Shown one piece after another: positions 42,558 through 51,647 of a stretch of 56,548 bases of DNA. Every line of letters starts with the position of its first letter. Position 1 is the first letter of the stretch. The translations under genes and the position numbers were made by a program. The stretch comes from JAOUEE01 sp051011595 (GTDB taxonomy: Bacteria > Actinomycetota > Acidimicrobiia > Acidimicrobiales > SHLQ01), in the NCBI GenBank assembly GCA_051011595.1, contig JBPCTQ010000377.1, forward strand, positions 1 through 56,548, given 5' to 3'. Under the pieces are notes generated by a model. The model had not been told where the DNA came from. It did not search any database and worked only from the letters and a program-made list of their open reading frames with translations.

Positions 42558-43850
42558 ATGTCATCCACCCACATCCCCAACGCGGTGGCCCCGGTCGGCA
42601 CCGCGGAGCGATATCGACAGGTCCGAGATGTCACCGAGCAGCTGGCCCGGCCACTGTCGCCGGAAGACCAGTGTGCGCAGTCGATGGACGATGTCAGTCC
42701 GACCAAATGGCACCGAGCCCACACCACCTGGTTCTTCGAGACCTTCCTGCTGCCCGACCGCGATGGCTACGAGGTGTTCCATCCGGCCTTCGGTTTCTTG
42801 TTCAACAGCTACTACGAAGCCGTCGGCGCCCGGCATGCCCGCGCCGAGCGGGGAGTGGTGACGCGGCCATCGTGTGACGAGGTGGCCGACTATCGGGCCC
42901 ACGTCGACGAGGCCATGGTGGCCATGATCAACGAGGGGCACCTGGAGCACCCGGCCCGGGCCGACCTGCTCGAGTTGGGGCTGCACCACGAACAGCAGCA
43001 TCAAGAGCTGTTGCTGATGGACATCAAGCACGTGTTCTCTCGGTCGATCCTGCACCCGGCCTATCAACCCCACGTCGAACAACCGAGTGATCCGGTGGCC
43101 GATGTGGGGTGGATCGGCTTCGACGGTGGTGTGGTGTCGCTCGGCTGTGATGCGGAGTCGGGTTCCTTCTCCTTCGACAACGAGACTCCTGCCCATCAGG
43201 CGTACGTCGCCCCGTTCGTGATGGCCGACCGCCTCGTCACCAACGGAGAGTGGCTCGAGTTCATCACCGACGGCGGCTACCACGACCCGGCGGTCTGGTT
43301 GTCCGACGGATGGGCGACCATCGTGGGCCAGCGGTGGTCGGCGCCGCTCTATTGGGAACAGCACGACGATGGTTGGTGGCACCACACCCTCACCGGTTTC
43401 CGTCCGGTTGATCCGGCCGAACCGGTGTGTCACGTGAGCTACTACGAAGCCGACGCCTTCGCCCGATGGGCTGGAGCTCGCCTGCCCACCGAGGCCGAAT
43501 GGGAGACCGCGGCCAGCCGATCGGCCAGTCCGTCCGACGCCAATCTGATGGCGCAGGGTCGCTGGCATCCGGCCCCGGCCCCGATCTCGTCGGTCGACCG
43601 CCGCCGGCCCCGCCAGTTGTTCGGTGACGTCTGGGAATGGACCTCGAGCCCCTACCCCGCCTACCCCGGGTTCTCGCCCGCGCCCGGGGCCGTGGGTGAG
43701 TACAACGGCAAGTTCATGGTCAACCAGATGGTGCTGCGGGGCGGCAGCTGCGCCACTCCGCCCGGTCACCTACGAACGACTTACCGCAACTTCTTCCCGC
43801 CGCCGGCTCGATGGGCCTTCAGCGGTGTGCGCCTGGCGGCCGATCGATGA
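42558..43850 (+). CDS. egtB: Ergothioneine biosynthesis sulfoxide synthase EgtB
   Basis: A 430-residue non-haem iron enzyme. The DinB-like N-terminal domain supplies the iron ligands, His52 or His55 in KWHRAHTTWFFE and His144/His148 in LHHEQQHQELL. The C-terminal formylglycine-generating-enzyme-like domain shows PVCHVSYYEADAFARWAGARLPTEAEWE (in parts) and MVLRGGSCATPPGHLRTTYRNFF. It joins a thiol donor to trimethylhistidine. It is coupled to egtD by an ATGA overlap. The choice between gamma-glutamylcysteine and cysteine as donor cannot be made by eye. Confidence 0.94.
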   Translation: MSSTHIPNAVAPVGTAERYRQVRDVTEQLARPLSPEDQCAQSMDDVSPTKWHRAHTTWFFETFLLPDRDGYEVFHPAFGFLFNSYYEAVGARHARAERGVVTRPSCDEVADYRAHVDEAMVAMINEGHLEHPARADLLELGLHHEQQHQELLLMDIKHVFSRSILHPAYQPHVEQPSDPVADVGWIGFDGGVVSLGCDAESGSFSFDNETPAHQAYVAPFVMADRLVTNGEWLEFITDGGYHDPAVWLSDGWATIVGQRWSAPLYWEQHDDGWWHHTLTGFRPVDPAEPVCHVSYYEADAFARWAGARLPTEAEWETAASRSASPSDANLMAQGRWHPAPAPISSVDRRRPRQLFGDVWEWTSSPYPAYPGFSPAPGAVGEYNGKFMVNQMVLRGGSCATPPGHLRTTYRNFFPPPARWAFSGVRLAADR

Positions 43851-44836
43851 GCACCCCCGAGTCGCCTCCCCCCGTGTTCGATGTCCACCTCGACGAAGGT
43901 GAGTGGGGCCCGGCCCTGCGGGCCGATGTGCTGCGCGGGCTCACGGCGACACCCAAGGAGCTGCCGCCGAAGTGGTTCTACGACAAGCGGGGCAGTGAGC
44001 TGTTCGACCAGATCACCCGGCTTCCCGAGTACTACCCGACCGAAGCCGAGCGGGAGATTCTCACCAACCGGGCGGCGGCCATCGTCGCCGCTTCGGGGGC
44101 CGACACGCTGGTCGAGCTGGGTTCGGGCACCAGCGACAAGAGTCGGGTGTTGCTCGATGCCATGCGCGACGCCGGCACGTTGGTGCGGTACGTCCCGTTC
44201 GACGTCAGCGAGGCCACGCTGCGCGATGCCGCGGCGGCCCTGTGTGTCGAGTACCCGGGGTTGGGTATCCATGGTGTGGTGGGCGACTTCGACCACCACC
44301 TGTCCGACATCCCGCAGGTGGGCCGTCGTCTCATCGCCTTCCTGGGGAGCACCATCGGCAACTTCGACCCCGAGGCCCGGGCCGCCTTCCTCAGTCGGTT
44401 GGTGGCGGGGATGAACCCCGGTGATGCCCTGCTGTTGGGCAGCGACCTGGTGAAGGACCCGGCCCGGTTGGAGTTGGCCTACGACGATCCCACCGGTGTC
44501 ACCGCGGCCTTCAACAAGAACGTGCTGACGGTGATCAACCGCGAGCTGGGAGCCGACTTCGACCTGGCCGCGTTCAGCCACGTTGCTCGTTTCGACTCCA
44601 CCGGTGAGTACATCGAGATGTTGTTGCGCTCGAGTTGTGATCAGACGGTGCACGTCGACGCGTTGGGGATCGATGTCTCGTTCGCGGCCGGCGAGTTGAT
44701 GCGGACCGAGATCAGCGCCAAGTTCCGGCGCGCGGGCCTGGCCGTCGAGTTCGCCGCGGCCGGCCTCGACCTGCGTGAGTGGTGGACCGACGATGCCGGC
44801 GACTTCGCCGTGTCGTTGGCCGTACGCACCGTCTGA
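43847..44836 (+). CDS. egtD: Histidine N-alpha-methyltransferase EgtD
   Basis: A 329-residue SAM-dependent enzyme making trimethylhistidine (hercynine). Family signatures are PPKWFYDKRGSELFDQITRLPEYYPTEAE (in parts), the SAM-binding ELGSGTSDKSRVLLDAM, FLGSTIGNF and the C-terminal YIEMLLRS plus FAAGELMRTEISAKF. ATG 43847 overlaps the egtB stop, so both steps are made from one mRNA. egtA, egtC and egtE are not in the window. Confidence 0.95.
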   Translation: MSTPESPPPVFDVHLDEGEWGPALRADVLRGLTATPKELPPKWFYDKRGSELFDQITRLPEYYPTEAEREILTNRAAAIVAASGADTLVELGSGTSDKSRVLLDAMRDAGTLVRYVPFDVSEATLRDAAAALCVEYPGLGIHGVVGDFDHHLSDIPQVGRRLIAFLGSTIGNFDPEARAAFLSRLVAGMNPGDALLLGSDLVKDPARLELAYDDPTGVTAAFNKNVLTVINRELGADFDLAAFSHVARFDSTGEYIEMLLRSSCDQTVHVDALGIDVSFAAGELMRTEISAKFRRAGLAVEFAAAGLDLREWWTDDAGDFAVSLAVRTV

Positions 44837-44899
44837 TCAAACACCTGCGCCGCACTGGGCTCATTGGCAACAGCAGCCCCACGGTGCCCAACGGGCCCG

Positions 44900-44970
44900 T
44901 TTTCCACCATCACCCCCACCTTTCCCCAGACTTTTCCCCACCTTGGTGGTTGTCCCCAGGGTTTTCCGCA
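44900..44970 (+). repeat. Five same-orientation DnaA-box-like 9-mers
   Basis: TTTTCCACC (44900), CTTTCCCCA (44920), TTTTCCCCA (44932), TTGTCCCCA (44950) and TTTTCCGCA (44962) resemble the actinobacterial DnaA box TTGTCCACA at 7 to 8 of 9 positions (6 for the second). They fill most of the gap between egtD and the clpB promoter. Confidence 0.45.
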
Positions 44971-45022
44971 GGTTTTGCCCGTCTTTTCTTTTCTGCCGGA
45001 TCCGTGGACCTCGGGCGGCAAA

Positions 45023-45043
45023 CTTGATATACTCACACTCAGG
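45023..45043 (+). promoter_or_regulatory. HAIR operator and promoter of clpB
   Basis: CTTGATA-N7-ACTCAGG (45023-45043) fits the HspR operator CTTGAGT-N7-ACTCAAG better than the dnaK copy. It overlaps a TATACT -10 box (45028-45033). The right half and following TTT are identical to the dnaK site. Confidence 0.78.
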
Positions 45044-45130
45044 TTTCCTGGGTAGAGCGCGTGGGAAGCCAGCTATTGTCGGCACGATCGGCCACTCTGG
45101 ACGGTCGCCACCAATCGAGACAGGAGGGGC

Positions 45131-47605
45131 ATGGATCCCAACCGGTGGACACTCAAGACCCAAGAAGCGGTCTCCCAGGCAAGCGTTGCAGCCCGCCGGG
45201 CCAACCATCCCGAGATCACCCCCGACCACTTGCTGGTGGCCCTGCTCGGCCAGGCCGAGGGAGTGGTGTTGCCCATCCTCCATGCCCTGGGTCAGGACCC
45301 GGTGGCCCTCCGCAACCGGGTCGAGGAATCGCTGTCGGCCCTGCCCACCGCCTACGGGAGCGAAGCCCGGGTGTCTCGTTCGTTCACCGAGCTGCTCGAT
45401 CGAGCCGACCAAGCGCGCGAGGACCTGCACGACGAGTATCTGTCCACCGAACACCTGCTGTTGGTGCTCGCCGATCGCATCGGCGTCGACCGCGAAACCT
45501 TGCTCGGGGCGTTGCGCGACGTGCGCGGTTCGCATCGGGTCACGTCGCAGACACCGGAAGGTCAGTACCAGGCGCTCGAACAGTACGGGCGTGACCTCAC
45601 CGCCGATGCCCGGGCCAACCGCATCGATCCGGTCATCGGCCGAGACAGCGAGATCCGGCGGGTCATTCAGGTCCTGAGTCGGCGCACCAAGAACAACCCG
45701 GTGTTGATCGGTGAACCCGGCGTGGGCAAAACGGCCATCGTCGAGGGGCTGGCGCTGCGTATCGTCGAGGGCGACGTCCCCGAGTCACTCAAGAACAAAC
45801 GGCTCATCGGTCTCGATGTGGGAGCGATGGTGGCCGGTGCCAAGTACCGCGGCGAGTTCGAGGAGCGACTGCAGGCTGTCCTGAAGGAGATCACCGACGC
45901 CGACGGCGAGGTGGTCACGTTCATCGACGAGATGCACACGGTGGTGGGCGCCGGCGGCACCGGAGATGGCGCCATGGACGCGGCCAACATGTTGAAACCC
46001 ATGTTGGCCCGCGGCGAGCTGCGCATGATCGGAGCCACCACCCTCGACGAGTACCGCACCTACATCGAAAAGGACGCCGCCCTCGAACGACGGTTCCAGC
46101 AGGTCATGGTCGAAGAACCGAGCGTCGAGGACTCGGTGGCCATTCTGCGCGGGCTCAAGGAGCGCTACGAGGTCCATCACGGCGTGCGCATCCAGGACGC
46201 CGCCCTCGTGGCCGCCGCCATGATGTCGGACCGCTACCTGACCGGTCGCTTCCTGCCCGACAAGGCCATCGACCTGGTCGACGAGGCCGCGAGCAAGCTG
46301 CGTATCGAAATCGATTCGCTTCCCACCGAGATCGACGTGGTCGAACGCCGCATCCGCCAACTCGAGATCGAGCAGGTCGCCCTGGCCAAGGAGTCCGACG
46401 CCGCCAGCGCCGAACGCCTGGCCGACCTCGAAGCCGAGCTGGCCGATCTGCAGGAAACGCTGTCGGGCATGCTCGTGCACTGGAACAACGAAAAAGAGGC
46501 CATCGCCGGGATCCGCGAGCGCAAGGAAGAGCTGGAGACGTTGCGGGCCGACGTCGAGCGCGAACTCGACCTCGAGAAGGCGGCCGAGATCCGGTTCGGT
46601 CGAATCCCCGATCTCGAAAACCAGATCGAAGAGGCCACCGCCCGGCTGGCCGAACTCCAAGACGGCGACAAGATGTTGAAGGAAGAGGTCGACGAGTCCG
46701 ACGTGGCTGAGGTCGTCAGCGCCTGGACCGGCGTTCCTGTTTCTCGCCTGATGGAGGGTGAGGTCCAGAAGCTCATCCGTCTCGAGGATGTCCTCCACGA
46801 ACGAGTCATCGGCCAGGACGAGGCTGTCGTGGCGGTGGCCAACGCCATCCGTCGCAGCCGCGCCGGCCTGTCGGACCCCCACCGGCCCATCGGCAGCTTC
46901 TTGTTCCTCGGCCCCACGGGTGTGGGCAAGACCGAACTGGCCCGATCGTTGGCCGAGTTCTTGTTCGACGACGAACGATCCATGGTGCGTATCGACATGT
47001 CCGAGTACATGGAGAAACACTCCGTGAGTCGGCTCATCGGTGCCCCGCCCGGCTACGTCGGCCACGACGAGGGCGGCCAGCTCACCGAGGCGGTGCGCCG
47101 TCGCCCGTACGCGGTGGTGCTGCTCGACGAGGTGGAGAAGGCCCACGCCGACGTGTTCGGTGTGCTGCTCCAGCTGCTCGACGACGGCCGGCTCACCGAT
47201 GGGCAGGGTCGCACGGTCGACTTCAGCAACGTGATCTTGATCATGACGTCGAACCTCCGGGGTGAACCGTCGGACTTCTTCCGCCCGGAGTTCATCAACC
47301 GGGTCGACGACATCGTGCGCTTCCGTGCCCTCGAACGCGGCGATCTCGATCACATCGTCGACATCCAACTCGACGTGATGCGGCGTCGGTTGAACGAACG
47401 GCGCATCAGCCTCGAGGTCACCGACGACGCCAGGGCACTGCTCACCGAGCAGGGGTACGACCCGGCCTTCGGGGCTCGACCCCTCAAGCGGGTGATCCAG
47501 CGTGAGATCGGCGATCGGCTCGCAGTGGCGTTGCTCGACGGCACCGTGGTGGAAGGTTCCACGGTGGTGGTCGACGCCGTCGGTGGTGAGATTGCCCTGA
47601 AGTGA
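45131..47605 (+). CDS. clpB: Disaggregase ClpB (Hsp104 family)
   Basis: An 824-residue AAA+ disaggregase working with DnaK. The N domain (residues 1-145) is followed by AAA1 (Walker A GEPGVGKT near 194, Walker B FIDEMH), the coiled-coil middle domain (about 390-525), and AAA2 (Walker A GPTGVGKT near 595, VLLDEVEKAH, FRPEFINRVDD, GARPLKR). The segment after VILIMTSNL is about 24 residues shorter than in E. coli ClpB, explaining the short total length. Aggregase, start ATG 45131, has AGGAGG upstream and an HspR site in its promoter. Confidence 0.96.
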   Translation: MDPNRWTLKTQEAVSQASVAARRANHPEITPDHLLVALLGQAEGVVLPILHALGQDPVALRNRVEESLSALPTAYGSEARVSRSFTELLDRADQAREDLHDEYLSTEHLLLVLADRIGVDRETLLGALRDVRGSHRVTSQTPEGQYQALEQYGRDLTADARANRIDPVIGRDSEIRRVIQVLSRRTKNNPVLIGEPGVGKTAIVEGLALRIVEGDVPESLKNKRLIGLDVGAMVAGAKYRGEFEERLQAVLKEITDADGEVVTFIDEMHTVVGAGGTGDGAMDAANMLKPMLARGELRMIGATTLDEYRTYIEKDAALERRFQQVMVEEPSVEDSVAILRGLKERYEVHHGVRIQDAALVAAAMMSDRYLTGRFLPDKAIDLVDEAASKLRIEIDSLPTEIDVVERRIRQLEIEQVALAKESDAASAERLADLEAELADLQETLSGMLVHWNNEKEAIAGIRERKEELETLRADVERELDLEKAAEIRFGRIPDLENQIEEATARLAELQDGDKMLKEEVDESDVAEVVSAWTGVPVSRLMEGEVQKLIRLEDVLHERVIGQDEAVVAVANAIRRSRAGLSDPHRPIGSFLFLGPTGVGKTELARSLAEFLFDDERSMVRIDMSEYMEKHSVSRLIGAPPGYVGHDEGGQLTEAVRRRPYAVVLLDEVEKAHADVFGVLLQLLDDGRLTDGQGRTVDFSNVILIMTSNLRGEPSDFFRPEFINRVDDIVRFRALERGDLDHIVDIQLDVMRRRLNERRISLEVTDDARALLTEQGYDPAFGARPLKRVIQREIGDRLAVALLDGTVVEGSTVVVDAVGGEIALK

Positions 47606-47630
47606 GGGCCGGGTCCCGGGTTGTCGAAAA

Positions 47631-47659
47631 TGACGACGCCGGGGCGCGCGCAGTACCAT
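47631..47659 (+). promoter_or_regulatory. Promoter of the secreted Thr/Pro-rich protein
   Basis: TGACGA (47631-47636), 17 bases, TACCAT (47654-47659). A leader of about 40 bases with GGAGGT before ATG 47705 follows. Confidence 0.5.
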
Positions 47660-47704
47660 CGCGAGAGCGGGGCACCCCGGCCTCGGCGTTGGAGGTAAGC
47701 GCAG

Positions 47705-48538
47705 ATGTTGCGAGCTCTGCTCGGCACCATGCATCGACGGATCTTGTTCGCCCTATTGGCCCTGCTGTTGGGTATGGCCGGGTCTGTCGCCGTGTCCAAC
47801 ACGTTGGCGGCCCAGAGTGGGCCGTCCCAGTCGTGTTCGGGCGACTACGTGATCCAGACCGGTAGCAGCCTGTTCGGCGGCACCGGCAACCGGCTCTATT
47901 CGAATACCAACCTGCCCGGCTGGGTGACCTCGCGCACCTACGGGCTGCCCCAGACCATTCCGGCCGGCACCTACGAGGTGTCGGCGGTGGCCTACGACGG
48001 TTATGTCGGCCGCGAGACGGTCTTCCAGGCGAACGAGGTCTGGTTCGCCGAGTTCATCGGCGGTGGAGGCGTGCTGGCCACCACCGGCACCACCGGCGAT
48101 GTCCCCGACGGAGTGACCGAGGCCTTCTGGTCCGGGGGTCTCGGCACCATCACCCTGGCCGCCGACGCCACCCAGTTGACCGCCCGCCACGGTTTTCTCA
48201 CCAATGGAGTGCCCAACTCGGTCGAACCGGTGTGTCTGGGTCTCACCGACGTGACCCCACCTCCGCCGACCACCACCACGCTCACTCCCACCACCACCAC
48301 CACCACCATCGTCTCCACCTCCACCGAGGCGCCGCCCCCCACCACCGATCCGCCGGCACCGCCCCCCACCGATCCGCCGGCGCCCCCGCCGACCGATCCG
48401 CCACCCACCAGCCCACCGGCGCCTCCCACCAGCGTGGGCCCCACCGGTACCGATGAACCCGAGACCCAGGTTCTGGGCGCGGTCGAAGAGGCCGGTGTGG
48501 CCACCGCCGTCGGTGGTGAGCCGGACTTCACCGGCTGA
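47705..48538 (+). CDS. Secreted Thr/Pro-rich surface protein
   Basis: A 277-residue exported protein of unknown function. The signal peptide is basic then hydrophobic (HRRILFALLALLLGMAGSVAV) with cleavage near TLAAQSG. Residues about 40-180 form a strand-rich domain beginning CSGDYVIQTGSSLF with two Cys (CSGDY and PVCLG) that may pair. Residues about 184-245 are a Thr/Pro-rich linker with DPPAPPPT repeats. The tail ETQVLGAVEEAGVATAVGGEPDFTG ends in a sortase-like xxTG without the usual membrane helix. GGAGGT supports ATG 47705. Confidence 0.75.
   Translation: MLRALLGTMHRRILFALLALLLGMAGSVAVSNTLAAQSGPSQSCSGDYVIQTGSSLFGGTGNRLYSNTNLPGWVTSRTYGLPQTIPAGTYEVSAVAYDGYVGRETVFQANEVWFAEFIGGGGVLATTGTTGDVPDGVTEAFWSGGLGTITLAADATQLTARHGFLTNGVPNSVEPVCLGLTDVTPPPPTTTTLTPTTTTTTIVSTSTEAPPPTTDPPAPPPTDPPAPPPTDPPPTSPPAPPTSVGPTGTDEPETQVLGAVEEAGVATAVGGEPDFTG
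48344..48402 (+). repeat. 24-base tandem repeat encoding DPPAPPPT
   Basis: ACCGATCCGCCGGC plus a C-rich half occurs at 48344-48367 and 48368-48391, with a third partial unit to 48402. It lies inside the secreted-protein gene and would allow length variation of the linker. Confidence 0.7.
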
Positions 48539-48662
48539 TCACCAACCACCGACACCACGAGCCGGGGCCGACTCGACCCCCGCACTGAATCCGGGTACGT
48601 GGCCCCTGGTCGGACCGGGTAGGGTCGGACCGTAACGGGCCCCGAGCATCGAGGAGACAACC

Positions 48663-49943
48663 GTGCCTGCGACCGTCGTCGTCGGCACCCAGTGGGGCGA
48701 CGAGGGGAAGGGCAAGTTCACCGACCTCGTCGCCAAAGAGATGTCGATGGTCGTCCGCTATCAGGGCGGCCACAACGCGGGGCACACCATCGTCGTCGAT
48801 GGTGAGAGCTTCGCCCTCCAACTGGTGCCCAGCGGAATCCTGTACGACCACATCACCCCGGTGATCGGCAACGGTGTCGTGGTCGACCCCGAGGCCCTCA
48901 TCACCGAGCTCGACATGCTGGCGGGGAAGGGCATCGACACCAGTCGGCTGCTGCTGTCGGGCAACGCCCACCTCATCTTCCCTTATCACCAACAACTCGA
49001 CGCCCTCCACGAACGCCACCTCGGCAAGAACAAGCTGGGCACCACCAAACGGGGCATCGGGCCGGCCTACGCCGACCGGTCGATGCGTGTCGGCATCCGG
49101 GTGCAGGATCTGCTCGACCCCAAGATCTTCCGCGAGAAACTCGACGGGGTGTTGCGCCAGACCAACGTGGTGTTGGCCAAGGTGTACAACCGTCTCCCGG
49201 TCGACGCCGACGCCATTGCCGACCAGTACCTCGACGAGTTCCGGCCCCGCATCGAAGGGCACATCGCCGACACCGTGGGTGCCGTTCACGATGCGCTCGA
49301 GGGCGGCCAGCACGTGCTGCTCGAAGGAGCCCAGGCCACGTTCCTCGACCTCGACCACGGCACCTATCCGTTCGTCACCTCGTCGAACCCGGTGGCGGGT
49401 GGTGCGTGCACCGGTGCCGGCATCGGGCCTCGCCACATCGATCGGGTGATGGGTATCGCCAAGGCGTATGTCAGCCGGGTCGGCTCGGGTCCGTTTCCCA
49501 CCGAACTGCACGATGAGATCGGCGACCATCTCGTCGACGTGGGCCATGAATACGGCACCAACACCGGTCGTCGCCGCCGTTGCGGCTGGTTCGATTCGGT
49601 CATGTTGCGCCACGCCGCCCGCATCAACTCCCTCACCGACATCGCACTCACCAAACTCGATGTGCTCGACGGTCTCGACACCATCAAGGTCTGTGTCGGA
49701 TACGAACACGAGGGTCAACGACTCGACCAGCTGCCCTACCACCAGTCGGTGCTGCACGCGGTCACCCCGGTGTACGAAGAGCTGCCGGGCTGGAAGACCG
49801 ATCTGTCCGAGATCACCGAACCCCACGAGCTCCCTGATGAGGCGCGCGACTACGTCGACTTCCTCCAGCAACAGGTCGGTGTGCCCGTCAGCCTGGTGGG
49901 TGTGGGCCCCGGCCGGCGGCAGTTTCTCCACTATTCGACATGA
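48663..49943 (+). CDS. purA: Adenylosuccinate synthetase
   Basis: A 426-residue enzyme joining IMP and aspartate with GTP, the first step from IMP to AMP. GTQWGDEGKGKFTD (residues 8-21) is the GTP loop with catalytic Asp13, GGHNAGHT carries catalytic His41, and GIGPAYADR, GAQATFLDLDHGTYPFVTSS (in parts) and GRRRRCGWFD are family signatures. GTG 48663 has GAGGAG upstream. The stop overlaps purD (ATGA). Confidence 0.97.
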   Translation: MPATVVVGTQWGDEGKGKFTDLVAKEMSMVVRYQGGHNAGHTIVVDGESFALQLVPSGILYDHITPVIGNGVVVDPEALITELDMLAGKGIDTSRLLLSGNAHLIFPYHQQLDALHERHLGKNKLGTTKRGIGPAYADRSMRVGIRVQDLLDPKIFREKLDGVLRQTNVVLAKVYNRLPVDADAIADQYLDEFRPRIEGHIADTVGAVHDALEGGQHVLLEGAQATFLDLDHGTYPFVTSSNPVAGGACTGAGIGPRHIDRVMGIAKAYVSRVGSGPFPTELHDEIGDHLVDVGHEYGTNTGRRRRCGWFDSVMLRHAARINSLTDIALTKLDVLDGLDTIKVCVGYEHEGQRLDQLPYHQSVLHAVTPVYEELPGWKTDLSEITEPHELPDEARDYVDFLQQQVGVPVSLVGVGPGRRQFLHYST

Positions 49944-51178
49944 CCCGGGTCTGCGTCGTCGGTTCCGGCGGGCGTGAGCACGCCCTGGCTGATGTGCTGG
50001 GCCGGTCGGCCGATGTGGTGGTCACACCCGGCAATCCCGGTATCGCCGGGCACACCGATCAGCCGGCCGAAGAGGTCGACGCCGACCTGTTCGTGATCGG
50101 TCCCGAGGCGCCCCTCGTCGACGGACTGGCCGATCGGCTGCGGGCTCGGGGGGCCGAGGTGTTCGGCCCGGGTGCCGACGGTGCCCAGCTCGAGGGGTCG
50201 AAGACCTGGATGAAGGACGTGCTTGTGGAGGCGGAGGTGCCGACGGCTCGCCACGGCACGTTCGACGACGAGGCGCCGGCGATGGCGTTCCTCGACTCGA
50301 TGGGCGACCTGTTCGTCATCAAGACCGACGGGTTGGCCGCCGGCAAGGGGGTGCTGGTCACAGAATCCCGCACCGAAGCGGAGGCGGCCGTACGCGACTA
50401 CCTGTCGGGTGCGGCCTTCGGTGATGCGGGCCGCACCATCGTCATCGAAGAAGGGCTCACCGGTCCCGAACTGTCGGTGTTGGCCATCTGTGACGGCACC
50501 CGAGCGGTGGCGCTCGCTCCCGCCCAGGACTTCAAGCGGGTCGGCGATGGTGATTCGGGGCCCAACACGGGCGGCATGGGCGCCTATTCGCCGGTGCCGC
50601 TGGCCGGAGACGATCTGGTGTCCAAGATCATGGACGAGGCCGTCATGCCCACCTTGGCGGCCCTTCAGGCGCGAGATATCAACTACCGCGGGGTGTTGTA
50701 CGCGGGACTGATGATGACCCCCGATGGTCCGAAGATGCTGGAGTACAACGTGCGGTTCGGCGATCCCGAAGCCCAGGTCGTGCTCCCCCGGATCGACTCC
50801 GATCTGGTCGACCTCCTCGGCGCCGCGGCGCGCGGCGCTCTCGACACCGAGCCGGTCTTCTCCACCGACGCCGTGGTGACCGTGGTGGCGGCGGCCGAGA
50901 ACTATCCCCGGTCACCTCGCACCGGCGACACCATCACCGGGATCGCGTCGGCCGAGGCGCTCGATGGAGTCAGCGTGTACTGCGCCGGTGTCAATACCGA
51001 CGGTGCCGCCGGGCTCGTCACCGCAGGCGGTCGTGTGCTCGACATCTGCGGTCGTGGCCCGACGCTGGCCGACGCCCGGGCCCGGGCCTACGCGGGGGTC
51101 GACGCCATCAACTGGCCGGGCATGCTCTATCGAAACGACATCGCCCTCGGGGCTGTGACAGGAGGAAACACACCATGA
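49940..51178 (+). CDS. purD: Phosphoribosylamine-glycine ligase
   Basis: A 412-residue ATP-grasp enzyme for the second step of purine synthesis. VCVVGSGGREHAL begins the N domain, DLFVIGPEAPLVDGLAD follows, and the ATP-grasp part shows VIKTDGLAAGKGV, PNTGGMGAYSP and EYNVRFGDPEAQVVLPR. Start overlaps purA, stop overlaps purE (ATGA). Confidence 0.97.
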   Translation: MTRVCVVGSGGREHALADVLGRSADVVVTPGNPGIAGHTDQPAEEVDADLFVIGPEAPLVDGLADRLRARGAEVFGPGADGAQLEGSKTWMKDVLVEAEVPTARHGTFDDEAPAMAFLDSMGDLFVIKTDGLAAGKGVLVTESRTEAEAAVRDYLSGAAFGDAGRTIVIEEGLTGPELSVLAICDGTRAVALAPAQDFKRVGDGDSGPNTGGMGAYSPVPLAGDDLVSKIMDEAVMPTLAALQARDINYRGVLYAGLMMTPDGPKMLEYNVRFGDPEAQVVLPRIDSDLVDLLGAAARGALDTEPVFSTDAVVTVVAAAENYPRSPRTGDTITGIASAEALDGVSVYCAGVNTDGAAGLVTAGGRVLDICGRGPTLADARARAYAGVDAINWPGMLYRNDIALGAVTGGNTP

Positions 51179-51630
51179 AGGTCGCCGTACTGATGGGCTC
51201 TCAGAGCGACACCGAGAAGATGGCCAAGGCCGGCGAGACCCTCGCCGAGTTCGGCATCGAGGCCGATGTGAGGGTGTTGTCGGCGCACCGGAACCCCGAC
51301 GAGGTCGTCGCGCTGGCCCGTTCGGCGCGTGCCGAGGGATACGTGGCCTTCATCTGTGGTGCCGGCATGGCTGCCCACCTGGCCGGAGCGGTGGCCGCCA
51401 ACACCACCCTGCCAGTGGTCGGCGTTCCGCTGTCGGGTGGCGCGCTCAACGGTGTTGATGCGCTCTACAGCACCGTGCAGATGCCCAAGGGTATTCCTGT
51501 CGCCACGGTGGCCGTCGACGGATCACAGAACGCGGCGTTGCTCGTGGTGCAGATGATCGCCATCACCGACAGCTACATGGCCGCCAAACTCGAAGCCAAG
51601 CGGATCGAGATGGGAGGCGGTGCTCGGTGA
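51175..51630 (+). CDS. purE: N5-carboxyaminoimidazole ribonucleotide mutase
   Basis: A 151-residue class I PurE: VLMGSQSDTEKM, VRVLSAHRNPDEV and ICGAGMAAHLAGAVAANTTLPVVGVP (in parts). It moves the carboxyl group from N5-CAIR to C4 in purine synthesis and normally works with PurK, which is not adjacent here. The ATG overlaps the purD stop and has AGGAGG upstream. Confidence 0.96.
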   Translation: MKVAVLMGSQSDTEKMAKAGETLAEFGIEADVRVLSAHRNPDEVVALARSARAEGYVAFICGAGMAAHLAGAVAANTTLPVVGVPLSGGALNGVDALYSTVQMPKGIPVATVAVDGSQNAALLVVQMIAITDSYMAAKLEAKRIEMGGGAR

Positions 51631-51647
51631 CCGCGCCGGCGCGACGG

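Noticed and set aside
45785..47734. 649-residue minus ORF opposite clpB
   Set aside because: Shadow of clpB, whose Walker motifs are intact on the plus strand.
48541..48662. Frameshifted membrane anchor after the secreted protein
   Set aside because: No frame downstream of the stop codes for a hydrophobic helix, so a simple frameshift does not restore a sorting signal.
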